From DATAXP01 sp036272935 (GTDB lineage Bacteria; Planctomycetota; Planctomycetia; Pirellulales; PNKZ01): a stretch of DNA of 64,000 nucleotides. The translations under genes were made by a program, and so were the position numbers. The notes beneath the pieces are model-generated. The model ran no database searches. It was not told the DNA's origin and saw only the letters and a list, made by a program, of their open reading frames with translations. The stretch is from positions 50,860 to 114,859 of the forward strand of contig DATAXP010000006.1 of the NCBI GenBank assembly GCA_036272935.1, in the 5' to 3' direction. Every line of letters begins with the position of its first letter. The stretch's first letter is position 1. Positions 53,354-63,990 of this stretch are shown piece by piece.

Positions 53354-54176
53354 TCCATGCAGCGGCCTCCTCACCATCGAGGCGCAGCGTCAGGCATTTG
53401 GCGCTGCCGCCCGCTTTGACGAACTCATCGAGCGGCGTCTCGTACGGCGTGTAGCCGTGCTCGCGTAGCCGGGCGTGCAAATCGTGGCAGCCGATGTTCG
53501 TGACCACCGACCGCCCGACGACCACCGCGTTGCAGGCGAACCGCTGCGCCTCATTTTCCGCGACCGGAATCAGCTTCGGCACCAGCTCGGCAAGCACGCG
53601 CTGGCCGTAAGCATCGAACGCCGCTGGGAAGTAAATCGCCATGCCGGGCTCCAATGGGCAGAAGCACGTGTCGAGGTGATAGTAGTAGTGATTCACCAAC
53701 TCCAGCGGAATCACCCGACAACCGATCATCGTGCCGATGCGCTGATGCCCCTTGGCGTCGCTGCGGATGCGATAACCGGCGAACAATGTGTCGCCACAGA
53801 ACAAGGCATCCCCCGCTCCTTCAAAGAACACTTCGTTGGGCACGCGCCGCACCTCGAAACCATGCGATTCGAACCACGCGGCGTCGTACGGTTCCTCGCC
53901 TTGTCGTTGCGTATGGCGAAAATGCGACAGGACCGCCACGCTGCCGTAGATCAGCGCGGCGTTCGCGGTGAACACCAGGTCGGGCAGTCCCGGCACAGGA
54001 TCGAGCAGGGACACCTGCGCACCCAGTTCTTCGAGCCGCGATCGTAGTGCCTGCCACTGCTCGATCGCTCGCTCGCGATCGGCCTGCTGGGAGCGGTTCA
54101 TCCACGGATTGATTTCGTACTCAATGCCGTAGTGCTCTGGCGGACACATCAGGATCTGCGGCTGCGATGTCGGCAT
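53298..54176 (-). CDS. Arginine dihydrolase/deiminase-like enzyme (AgrE/ArgZ N-terminal domain type)
   Basis: A 292-residue guanidine-modifying-superfamily protein. Key residues align with cyanobacterial ArgZ/AgrE arginine dihydrolase: Asn23 in EINPWM, Asn72 in LVFTANAAL, His167 in YYYHLDTCFC and nucleophile Cys261 in GGSAKCLTL. ArgZ uses an Asn at the position near 71 to release both ammonia groups from arginine, giving ornithine. No membrane or signal segment. It lies 20 bases downstream of the ornithine-cyclodeaminase-like gene, as a separated two-gene form of AgrE. The last about 15 residues (GSGLQTPASKTPRAL) come from a repeat and are not conserved. Confidence 0.8.
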   Translation of the reverse strand: MPTSQPQILMCPPEHYGIEYEINPWMNRSQQADRERAIEQWQALRSRLEELGAQVSLLDPVPGLPDLVFTANAALIYGSVAVLSHFRHTQRQGEEPYDAAWFESHGFEVRRVPNEVFFEGAGDALFCGDTLFAGYRIRSDAKGHQRIGTMIGCRVIPLELVNHYYYHLDTCFCPLEPGMAIYFPAAFDAYGQRVLAELVPKLIPVAENEAQRFACNAVVVGRSVVTNIGCHDLHARLREHGYTPYETPLDEFVKAGGSAKCLTLRLDGEEAAAWRATGSGLQTPASKTPRAL

Positions 54177-54196
54177 AATTTACATTGCGGCAAGAA

Positions 54197-55465
54197 TCAC
54201 TGCGTCGCACTCAATTCCTTCACGTCCTGCACCAGCGCCCGCAAGAACGGCTCGACATCGGTCACCAGGCCGATCGTCTGTGCCGTGCCGCGGTCGTTCA
54301 ACTTGATGACCGTCGACGGGTTGATGTCGACGCACACCACGCGCACCCAGGCGGGTAACAGGTTACCCACGGCAATCGAGTGCAGCGTCGTGGCGATCAT
54401 CAGGCAGAACGACACATCGCGGATGGCGGCGCGCATCTGCCGCTGTGCTTCGAGCGTATCGGTGATCACTTCCGGCAGCGGACCGTCATCGCGAATACTG
54501 CCGGCCAGCAGGAACTCGGTACCGTTCTTCACGCACTCGTACATGATGCCGGAGGTTAGCGCTCCGCTCTCGACCGCTTTACGGATACCGCCGAGCCGGC
54601 GGATGCGGTTGATCGCCCGCAGATGGTGCTCGTGACCAGCTTCGACCGAAATCCCTTCATCGAGCCGCACGCCCAGGCTGGTGCCGAACAGCGCCTGCTC
54701 GATGTCGTGCGTTGCCAGCGCGTTGCCGGCGAACAGGCGGTTCACGTAGCCGCCGCGGATCAGCTTGCATAGGTGCTCGCCCGACCCGGTGTGCACGATG
54801 GCCGGCCCGCCGACGACGAGTGTCTTGCCCCCTTCGGCCCGGCAGCGCAACAGCTCGCGCGCGATCTCACGGATCGCCACCCCTTTGGGCTTTTCGGTTG
54901 AGACGCTGCTGGCCATGAACTCGAACATCTGCCGCTCGGCCGTGAGCCCTTCGGGCACCACGCGCACGCCCAGATGACCGACCACGATCAGATCGCCGAC
55001 GCCCACGTCGGTCATCGCCACGCAGCGCGCCGTGTGCCGAGCGCGATCAACCACGATGCCGCAGTCCATCTCCTGGTCGAGCACTTCGATCCAACGGCCG
55101 TCGAGCCGCACCATCGTGCGATGGTTCGTCGTGCTGTAGAACGCCTCGGGAAACGCGCCGGGCAGGTCGGCCTCGATCAGCCGGCAATCTCCCGCGGAAA
55201 CTGGGACGGCACCGTGATCATGGATCAGCGCCAGGATTTTGCCGAGCAGCTCCTCGTCGGGTGCTTGCACCTCGACCAGCGCATAGCTGGGGTCTTCGCG
55301 CGCCTGGCCGACCGTCATCCGCTTGATGCGGAACGAACCGCCGGAGCCGGTGATGATGTCGAGGATTTTGGGCAGGATCAGGCTGTCGAGAATGTGCCCC
55401 TGCACCTCGACGTCTTCGACCAAGTGCGGCGTCATCTGCTGGGAAGCAAGAGATTTGCGAGTCAT
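54197..55465 (-). CDS. LOR/SDH-type ornithine cyclodeaminase-like protein (TIGR00300)
   Basis: A 422-residue protein of the TIGR00300 'LOR/SDH bifunctional enzyme conserved domain' family, equal to the C-terminal part of AgrE/ArgZ and to archaeal ornithine cyclodeaminases. The N-terminal segment VEVQGHILDSLILPKILD is diagnostic. A Rossmann region (LVVGGPAIVHTGSGEHL and FAGNALATHDIEQALFG) supports NAD binding, and GHEHHLRAINRIRRLGG is conserved. Expected reaction: ornithine to proline plus ammonium. Start at 55465 with AGAGG nine bases upstream; the TTG at 55486 is unlikely. Co-transcribed with the arginine dihydrolase-like gene. Confidence 0.83.
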   Translation of the reverse strand: MTRKSLASQQMTPHLVEDVEVQGHILDSLILPKILDIITGSGGSFRIKRMTVGQAREDPSYALVEVQAPDEELLGKILALIHDHGAVPVSAGDCRLIEADLPGAFPEAFYSTTNHRTMVRLDGRWIEVLDQEMDCGIVVDRARHTARCVAMTDVGVGDLIVVGHLGVRVVPEGLTAERQMFEFMASSVSTEKPKGVAIREIARELLRCRAEGGKTLVVGGPAIVHTGSGEHLCKLIRGGYVNRLFAGNALATHDIEQALFGTSLGVRLDEGISVEAGHEHHLRAINRIRRLGGIRKAVESGALTSGIMYECVKNGTEFLLAGSIRDDGPLPEVITDTLEAQRQMRAAIRDVSFCLMIATTLHSIAVGNLLPAWVRVVCVDINPSTVIKLNDRGTAQTIGLVTDVEPFLRALVQDVKELSATQ

Positions 55466-55545
55466 TCCATTGCCTCTGGCGTGCAAGCCGCTTGCTGCCG
55501 CGCGGCGGTGAAGAATCGGCCCCTGCGGTGGCCCGCAGCGGAATT

Positions 55546-55956
55546 CTACGTTTTCAAGCCCTTTTCAGCCATGCACCTCTCGGGACCGCCACAAAGCAGG
55601 GCTTCGTACAGGCCGCGCCCCGCCTCGGTCGCATCCAGCCACAGGCTTGTCACGCCGCCTGCATCGGCGAAGGCGATGGCTCGCTCGACCAGCGCGCGCC
55701 CGATGCCTCGACCGCGGAACGTCTCGTCAACCAGCACCATCGCCACCCAGGCGACGGTTCCAAATCGGCAAATCAAGGTCGTGCCGACCGGCGTGCCGCC
55801 GCACTCGGCGACCCATGCCCCGTCGCCGGCCAATGCGAGCAGTCGCTGCCAATCGTCCGGCGTCTGATTCCAACCGGCCTCGCCGCTCAACCGCATCCCC
55901 AGCGGCACGTCGGCCTGAGCCATTGCGCGGAGGCAAATCTCATCGCGAGTCGGCAT
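55546..55956 (-). CDS. GNAT acetyltransferase, C-terminally truncated
   Basis: A 136-residue GNAT protein. The motif A acetyl-CoA loop FRGRGIGRALVERAI and the GWNQTPDDWQRLLAL opening are clear. The usual ending LYEALGFV is replaced by LYEALLCGGPERC. In another frame the bases after LYEAL read FVAVPRGAWLKRA before a stop, which fits a two-base deletion at about 55589-55600. Relatives with this opening generally carry an additional C-terminal domain, so the gene may be decaying. It abuts the PIG-L gene with its start one base from that stop. Confidence 0.65.
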   Translation of the reverse strand: MPTRDEICLRAMAQADVPLGMRLSGEAGWNQTPDDWQRLLALAGDGAWVAECGGTPVGTTLICRFGTVAWVAMVLVDETFRGRGIGRALVERAIAFADAGGVTSLWLDATEAGRGLYEALLCGGPERCMAEKGLKT

Positions 55957-56682
55957 TCAAGGAAAGATCGTGCGCATCAGGTCGTTCGTGCCCAGCGTGC
56001 GCGGACTAAGCAGCAGTTCGCCGGCCGTGAAGCCCGCCGCGCTGCCATGGTGCAACGCAATGGCGCGCACCCGCTCGAGAACGTGAGCCTTGGCCGCCGG
56101 AAACTGCGTTTCGTAGCAACGCACCGCCGCGAGCTTCGTTTCCAGTGTGTCGCTGATGTCGACAACCAGGTGGCCGGCGGCCGAAGGCAATTCAAGCGAC
56201 GCAAAGCAGAGCGTGAAATACATCTGCGCGGGGATCGTATGCACCGGCAGATCAGGAAAGTGCTCGTCCCATTTCGTCAGCCGGGCGTAGAACACCGCGG
56301 CGTCGGTGATCTGCATCGCCTGCCAATGATCGGGCGAGGCCAACGGCGTTTTCTCGCCGAATCCCAGCACCAGCTTCGGGCGATGCTTGCGAAACTGCGC
56401 CGCGAGGGCCACGCGCGCTTCGAACGTGTCGAACAGCCGGCGATTGGGCAGCTCCAGATGGACGCGCGTGTGGATGCCGAGCTTCTCAGCCGCGCGTTGC
56501 GCCTCGGCCAGCCGCACGTCAGGCCCCGGCGACAGTGGCGTCGGCTCGCCGTCGGTCAGATCGACGATGCCGACTCGATAGCCTTGTCGCACCAGCTTTG
56601 CGAGCGTCCCCCCACAGGCGATCTCGACATCATCGGGATGCGCCCCGACGGCCATCACGTCGAGCTGGCTTGATTCGCTCAT
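55957..56682 (-). CDS. PIG-L family N-acetylglucosaminyl deacetylase (BshB1-like)
   Basis: A 241-residue zinc-dependent deacetylase with the metal-binding AHPDDVE motif at residues 14-20. GYRVGIVDLTDGEPTPLSPG and PDVRLAEAQRAAEKLGI resemble bacillithiol-pathway BshB1, and a distal metal/catalytic His lies in SPDHWQAM. It would remove acetyl from GlcNAc-malate in bacillithiol synthesis, or act on another GlcNAc conjugate. bshA and bshC are not nearby. Co-directional with the truncated GNAT gene with essentially no gap. Confidence 0.83.
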   Translation of the reverse strand: MSESSQLDVMAVGAHPDDVEIACGGTLAKLVRQGYRVGIVDLTDGEPTPLSPGPDVRLAEAQRAAEKLGIHTRVHLELPNRRLFDTFEARVALAAQFRKHRPKLVLGFGEKTPLASPDHWQAMQITDAAVFYARLTKWDEHFPDLPVHTIPAQMYFTLCFASLELPSAAGHLVVDISDTLETKLAAVRCYETQFPAAKAHVLERVRAIALHHGSAAGFTAGELLLSPRTLGTNDLMRTIFP

Positions 56683-56702
56683 GGCGGTGCTAATGGCGAG
56701 CA

Positions 56703-56773
56703 GGGCCAGTCATGGCCCCGATAAGGTGTGCGCGGTGCATGGTTCAGCCCTACCGGGGCGTTGACACGCCCCG
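56703..56773. terminator. Hairpins around the cobL stop
   Basis: GGGCCA-gtca-TGGCCC (56703-56718) lies just after the cobL stop, and CGGGGCGT-tgac-ACGCCCCG (56754-56773) is inside its last codons. Neither is followed by T on the minus strand, so factor-independent termination is uncertain; the pair may belong to the repeat class seen elsewhere. Confidence 0.4.
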
Positions 56774-58024
56774 CTCGCCTGTTGGTTTAACGACCGAAAC
56801 CAGGAACGTGGGGTTCACCGCCTCGAATCGCACGCGTTCGAGTTGATGGGTGCCGCGGGCGACGTTGATCATCCACAGGTTCACATCCGGCTGCCGGCGC
56901 GACAGCGCCGTGTGCACTTCGGCCAGGCTTTCGAGCGCGCCAACGCTGGCCACCAGCCGCCCACCTTGCCGCAGGCGATCGTAGGCCAGTTCGACCAACC
57001 GGCTCACGTCGCGGCCGCTGCCGCCGACGAATACCGCGTCGGGGGCGGGCAATGGTTCCCAAGCCTCAGGTGCCCGGCCCAGCACCGGCACCAGGTTCGT
57101 CACGCCGAAGCGCTCGGCATTGGAGCGGATGAGGGCGTGATCCTCGCCGTCCATTTCGATGGCGTAGGTTGTGCCGCCGTGGGCGATCTGCGCCGCCTCG
57201 ATCGCCACCGATCCGCTCCCGGCGCCGATGTCCCAAACGGTGCTGCTTGGTCCCAGGTCCATCTCGGCCAGCGCCATCGAGCGAACCTCGGCAGGCGTGA
57301 GCAGCCCTTTCTTTGGCTTCGATTGCAGGAAGGCATCGTCGCGGTTGCCGAACAGGCGGCGACCGATCGAATCGCTGGGTCGGTCGGGTGCGCCGGGCTT
57401 GCGGATCAGGATCATCACGTTCAGCGGCGCGAATTCTTGCGTGGCGATGTCGGCCAGATCGCCTTGCGTAACTCGCTCATCGGGCGAGCCGAGATTCTCG
57501 CAAACGTAGGCCGAGTAGTAATCGACCTTGCGGCGCAGTAGTTCCCGGGCGACGGTGGACGGCGGCACCGCCTCGGTGGTGAACAGGCCAACTTTCGTCG
57601 CGATGCGCACGCGGTCGAGCACGGTTTCCAGCGGATGGCTGGCGAGGTTCGTCAGGTACGCGTCTTCCCAGCTCTCCTTCACCCGGGCGAACGCCAACTG
57701 CATGCTGCTGACGTGCGGCACGACCTCGAAACGGTCCTTGCCCAGGCGATCGCAAAGAAAACGGGCCAGACCGTAAAACAACGGGTCGCCACTGACGAGC
57801 ACCACCGTGCGCGCCGACGGAGAGGCGGCGATGCGGGTCACGACATCTTCCAGGTCGGCTCCCACGACGACGCGCTCGGCCCGCGACCGTGGCACCAGGG
57901 CAAGCAGATGCTCGGCGCCGACCAGCACTTCGGCCTGCTCGACGAGCTGGCGCGCCGCGATCGTCAGCCCTTCCAGGCCGTCGTCGCCGATGCCAACGAT
58001 AGGGATTCGCTTTGCCGTGGCCAC
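56750..58024 (-). CDS. cobL: Precorrin-6Y C5,15-methyltransferase (decarboxylating), CbiE-CbiT fusion
   Basis: A 424-residue bifunctional corrin-ring enzyme. Residues 1-200 are the CbiE methyltransferase (PIVGIGDDGLEGLT, VLVSGDPLFYGL, VPHVSSMQLAFA). Residues 225-410 are CbiT with the SAM-binding VWDIGAGSGSVAIEAAQ and AVFVGGSGRDVSRL. It methylates C5 and C15 of precorrin-6 and decarboxylates the acetate side chain. No other cobalamin genes are adjacent, so it is a stray member of the pathway. Length is typical for the fused form. Divergent from the cytochrome gene. Confidence 0.9.
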   Translation of the reverse strand: MATAKRIPIVGIGDDGLEGLTIAARQLVEQAEVLVGAEHLLALVPRSRAERVVVGADLEDVVTRIAASPSARTVVLVSGDPLFYGLARFLCDRLGKDRFEVVPHVSSMQLAFARVKESWEDAYLTNLASHPLETVLDRVRIATKVGLFTTEAVPPSTVARELLRRKVDYYSAYVCENLGSPDERVTQGDLADIATQEFAPLNVMILIRKPGAPDRPSDSIGRRLFGNRDDAFLQSKPKKGLLTPAEVRSMALAEMDLGPSSTVWDIGAGSGSVAIEAAQIAHGGTTYAIEMDGEDHALIRSNAERFGVTNLVPVLGRAPEAWEPLPAPDAVFVGGSGRDVSRLVELAYDRLRQGGRLVASVGALESLAEVHTALSRRQPDVNLWMINVARGTHQLERVRFEAVNPTFLVSVVKPTGERGVSTPR

Positions 58025-58196
58025 GCGGATTGTTCCAAGGGTCGACCAACTAAGGTGCCGATTCTATGGGGCGCGCTGCCGAACGTGCAACCGTTGCGGC
58101 AGTTAGCGACGTGCGAACGCCTTGATTTCGCAGCGTCCGGCAACGACACTGGGGCTTCCGCCCCGCTGGGATCGCATCGAACCGGAGGTCGTCGTT

Positions 58197-58952
58197 GTGG
58201 CACGCCGCGCAAGCTGGTCAATTTGTATTGCCGTTCTGGGAGCATATCTGCTGGGCGCGGCGAACCGAGGGCTCGGCGATCCGCTCGCGGTGCCCTCGAT
58301 GGCCGGCAAGATCGTCGCGCCAGACCTGGTGGCGGCGGCGAAGCAGTACATCAACGATCTCGACCAGGAAACGGCCGACGAAAAAGCGTTCGCCGACAAT
58401 GTCGACAAGATCAAACGCGACTCGAACACGCTGATCATCGTGGCCTTGGTGCTCAGCAAGCACGACGGCGAGCACGAGCTGGCGAACGCGGCCGCCATGA
58501 TTCCTCCGGCTCAGGCGCTGGCCAAGGCGAAGGACCTGACCGACGCCAAGAAATCTGTCGCGTTGCTTCGCGACGTGCTGGCCGGCAACCCGCCAGGGGC
58601 AAATGCGCCGAACTGGGAGAAGGTTGCATCGTTGGGACGGGTGATGGAGCAAGTGGCAGGGCTGAACACCAAGCTGCGCAATTCGATCCGCCGCCTCGAT
58701 CCGCGCAAGACTGACGAGAACGCCCGGGCGGCAACCGTGATGGCGGCCGTCGGCCAGGCGATCGTCTTCGACACGCACGAAGTGAAGGACGAAAAGCTGC
58801 TGCCGCAGTGGTACACGATGTCCGACGAGATGCGCGATGCCTGCTCAGAACTGGCCGCGGCAATCCGCTCTGGCGACAAGACGGCCGCCGCCTCGGCGAG
58901 CACGCGGGTGCAGAAAAGCTGCGATGCCTGCCACGAGGTGTTCGGCGACTAA
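58197..58952 (+). CDS. Secreted cytochrome c'-like protein with C-terminal CxxCH
   Basis: A 251-residue exported protein with signal peptide (SWSICIAVLGAYLLGAANRG). It is helical throughout and has one c-type haem site, SCDACHEVFGD, at its very end, as in cytochrome c' and c-556. The rest (AAKQYINDLDQETADEKAF, TLIIVALVLSKHDGEHELAN) forms an extra N-terminal helical domain about twice the size of classical cytochrome c'. A gas-binding or electron-transfer role is possible. Start is the GTG at 58197, nine bases after GGAGG; the TTG at 58122 is not supported. Confidence 0.78.
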   Translation: MARRASWSICIAVLGAYLLGAANRGLGDPLAVPSMAGKIVAPDLVAAAKQYINDLDQETADEKAFADNVDKIKRDSNTLIIVALVLSKHDGEHELANAAAMIPPAQALAKAKDLTDAKKSVALLRDVLAGNPPGANAPNWEKVASLGRVMEQVAGLNTKLRNSIRRLDPRKTDENARAATVMAAVGQAIVFDTHEVKDEKLLPQWYTMSDEMRDACSELAAAIRSGDKTAAASASTRVQKSCDACHEVFGD

Positions 58953-58972
58953 GGCATGGGGCGGGCTTGGCC

Positions 58973-59009
58973 GGCGACCTTGGTCGCCGCGCGGTCGCTA
59001 CGGCGACCG
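58973..59009. repeat. Double hairpin repeat after the cytochrome gene
   Basis: GGCGACC-tt-GGTCGCC is followed by CGGTCGC-tac-GGCGACCG. GGCCGG-like sequence precedes and CCGGCTAA follows, giving another 'two inner hairpins with outer partial stem' element, like 4005-4061. It lies in the 128-base gap before glgX. Confidence 0.55.
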
Positions 59010-59080
59010 GCTAAACAAATCCGGCGCAACGTGCTATGTTTTCGAGAGTTGCCGGCCCCCCCGCGTCCTGAGTTCCCTCC

Positions 59081-61958
<2,878 letters not shown>

Positions 61959-62059
61959 GTCGTGATTCTTCTCTCTGAACTTTAACGTCGCGACATTTTG
62001 TCTCAGTTTGTGCTAGTCATTGGCCGATTCATGGAGCAGACCACAGCAAGGATGTTTCG

Positions 62060-62269
62060 ATGCCGCAAGAATTTCCCTCGAGCCCGCTGGCCGACCCGAT
62101 GGCCAACGACGCCGTGTCAGCCAGGGGTGACGGCTTGTCGTTGGTCGGCGCCGAGGGGCGCGCTGACGACGTCGACGCCGAAGGATGCCCGACGATCTAC
62201 GCCGACGAGGTGTATCTGGGCTTGGCCCGCTCGCGCCGCTTGCGGGTCGTTTGCTTGCGCAGTGCCTAA
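62060..62269 (+). CDS. Small hypothetical protein
   Basis: A 69-residue ORF starting MPQEFPSSPLADPMANDAV with AAGGATG a few bases upstream. It is polar and acidic in the first two thirds and ends with the basic LARSRRLRVVCLRS. No signal peptide, membrane span or known family was recognised. The gap between the phosphopantetheinyl transferase and the ThuA gene would otherwise be empty. Codon bias is like that of coding sequence but the gene is short, so this is tentative. Confidence 0.35.
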   Translation: MPQEFPSSPLADPMANDAVSARGDGLSLVGAEGRADDVDAEGCPTIYADEVYLGLARSRRLRVVCLRSA

Positions 62270-62276
62270 GGCGAAG

Positions 62277-62296
62277 CGCGTCGCAAGCGACGCGGC
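62277..62296. repeat. Short palindrome GCGTCGC-aa-GCGACGC
   Basis: A dispersed seven-base-pair hairpin, reverse-orientation copy of 48226-48249, followed by GGCCAAC. It sits between the small ORF and the end of the ThuA gene. Confidence 0.6.
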
Positions 62297-62299
62297 CAA

Positions 62300-63211
62300 C
62301 TACTTGCCTTTCGCGGGTGCTTTCACCGGCGGTTTCGTGCCGGCAGGAAATTCTTGGCCCGAGGCTGCAAAATCGGCCTTCGCCTTGGCCTCTTGAGCGC
62401 TCGACAGCTCGGGGTTCGGCGTGGCGTCGCCGGGTTCCATGCCCAGAATCCATTTCACACCCCCGAGCAGCGAAGCCATGTAGATCGGGTTCTCCCACAC
62501 GTCTTCGCGGTGCCCCAGGCTCATGTGCATCACGCGGCCGTCGCCGTAGTTCTTCACCCAGGCGACCGGCACATGGTAGTCCGCCTTCTTGGCGGTCTTG
62601 GCCATGTTCAGGCTCATCAGCACGTGAACCTTCTCGGGCTGCCAGTTCTTGAAGCGGTAAATCTCGTCGGTGATGGTGAACTCTTCGCCCCAAGGCTTGC
62701 TCAGCGGATGCTGCTGATCGTGGACCGTGATGGTCACCGTGTCGCCCGAGCCCCAGGGATGGCCGTTGAACGTGCCGCCGAGCATGTCCCAGTACGGTTG
62801 GTAATCGCCCAGCGTGTCGGCCGCCGAATGGACGCCGATGAAGCCGTGCCCTTTCTGCTTCAACCAATCCTGCAAGAAGTAATCGAATGCCTCGTCGCTG
62901 ACCGGCCACTTTGCCCTTGGGCCCGTGGTGTAGAACATCACGATGTCGTAGTTCTGCAGGTTCTCTTTCGAGATCGCGGCCGTCGGGTCCTGCGTGCAGT
63001 CGACGCGAAACACGTTGCTCGACACACCGAGGTTGGTCATTGCCAACTCGGCCGGAGCCAGCGGCGCGCCATCCTTGCGATTGACCGAGCCATGCTTGAA
63101 CCCGCCGCTGTAGGTGAGAAACAAAATCCGCGCTCCGTGCTTCGGTGCGTCCTCGGCGCGGAGCGCTCCGGCCATTTGAAACAGAATGAGTGCCAGGGCA
63201 ACGAGTCTCAT
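62300..63211 (-). CDS. Secreted ThuA-domain protein
   Basis: A 303-residue protein with a signal peptide (LVALALILFQMAGALRAED) and a ThuA-like class I glutamine-amidotransferase fold: ARILFLTYSGGFKHGSVN, YDIVMFYTTGPRAKWPVS, GHGFIGVHSAADTLGDY and GGTFNGHPWGS. These are abundant in planctomycetes, frequently exported, and implicated in sugar (trehalose) use. VAWVKNYGDGRVMHMSLGH is characteristic. A Lys/Pro/Ala tail ends the protein. The start is set by AAAGGA nine bases before ATG; the open frame runs to 63343 but enters the repeat region. Confidence 0.87.
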   Translation of the reverse strand: MRLVALALILFQMAGALRAEDAPKHGARILFLTYSGGFKHGSVNRKDGAPLAPAELAMTNLGVSSNVFRVDCTQDPTAAISKENLQNYDIVMFYTTGPRAKWPVSDEAFDYFLQDWLKQKGHGFIGVHSAADTLGDYQPYWDMLGGTFNGHPWGSGDTVTITVHDQQHPLSKPWGEEFTITDEIYRFKNWQPEKVHVLMSLNMAKTAKKADYHVPVAWVKNYGDGRVMHMSLGHREDVWENPIYMASLLGGVKWILGMEPGDATPNPELSSAQEAKAKADFAASGQEFPAGTKPPVKAPAKGK

Positions 63212-63257
63212 GGTGTTTGTCCTTTCTTCAAGCGTAATATCGCGAGTGCGTTGTCTC

Positions 63258-63324
63258 AGCCGCGAGCGCGAGCGAGCGGTGTTCAGCGTGCGAACCGCAA
63301 GACCCCTCGTTTGCGCTCGAAGCT
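63258..63324. repeat. REP palindromes left of the RAYT gene
   Basis: Unit A at 63258-63283 (AGCCGCGAGCGCGAGCGAGC then GGTGTT) and unit B at 63297-63324 in reverse orientation. Read on the minus strand, unit B begins AGCTTCGAGCGCAAACGAGG. The A unit reappears inverted at 63962-63990 with one mismatch, and the B unit matches 63911-63945 and 35621-35655. Such pairs flanking a RAYT gene are the expected REP arrangement. Confidence 0.75.
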
Positions 63325-63339
63325 GTTGTGCGCTCGGGA

Positions 63340-63792
63340 TCATTGTGCCTCGATCACGTAACGAATCGCGGCTTCTAGATATTGTTGATCGAAAATGTAC
63401 CGCGTGCTACCGCCGCGAGTCCACCATCGACGCGATGAACGATGCAGTTCGTTGAGCGAACGCGAGCACCAAGCCTTAAATTGCGAGATCGCCTCATCCG
63501 GATCGATGGCCGCCGATACGACGAGATGCACGTGGTTGGTGCGGACATTGAGGGCATGCAGCGTCCAACGTCGAAAGCCACAATGCGATACGATTGTGAC
63601 ATGGACTGCTCGACGATCGGCCTCATCTAACCGCATGGGTGAGGTTTTCAATCGCACGCGAGCAAAGTGTTGCCGATGCTCATTGGGATGCTGAGTGCCG
63701 GATTGTTTCGCGTGGACCCAACCTCGACCATCGCCGGGTAACCAGCTGCCGTACGTTGTCCAAGTGAGGTGATACGCGAGTAGATCACCCAC
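63340..63792 (-). CDS. REP-associated tyrosine transposase (RAYT, IS200-like Y1 family)
   Basis: A 150-residue single-Tyr HUH transposase. The His-hydrophobic-His motif is RTNHVHLVVS, and the family opening is YHLTWTTYGSWLPGDGRGWV. The catalytic Tyr is most likely the one in YIFDQQYLEAAIRYVIEAQ. RAYTs cut and join single-stranded DNA at REP hairpins and are domesticated, not classical insertion sequences. Start is the GTG at 63792, eight bases after GGGAG; a TTG at 63819 is less likely. It is flanked on both sides by palindromes of one family. Confidence 0.83.
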   Translation of the reverse strand: MGDLLAYHLTWTTYGSWLPGDGRGWVHAKQSGTQHPNEHRQHFARVRLKTSPMRLDEADRRAVHVTIVSHCGFRRWTLHALNVRTNHVHLVVSAAIDPDEAISQFKAWCSRSLNELHRSSRRWWTRGGSTRYIFDQQYLEAAIRYVIEAQ

Positions 63793-63910
63793 GATATATT
63801 CTCCCGATCTCAGCGGCAACGAGCGCGGGCGGTTTTTAGCGTGCCAAGTCGAATACCCCCAACATTATGCAACTGCTGGCATAACGCGATGGCCAAAACG
63901 GTGAGCTCTT

Positions 63911-63990
63911 AGCCCCGAGCGCGAGCGAGGGGTTTTGTGCGCACCCGACGGGGCACCGTCCAACACCGCTCGCTTGCGCTCGCGGCTAAC
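63911..63990. repeat. REP palindromes right of the RAYT gene
   Basis: Unit B at 63911-63945 (AGCCCCGAGCGCGAGCGAGG, then GGTTTTGTGCGCACC) and inverted unit A at 63962-63990 (AACACCGCTCGCTTGCGCTC, then GCGGCTAAC). The reverse complement of A matches the unit at 63258 except for one base. The final 208 bases of the window (63793-64000) hold these units and nothing else recognisable. Confidence 0.75.
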
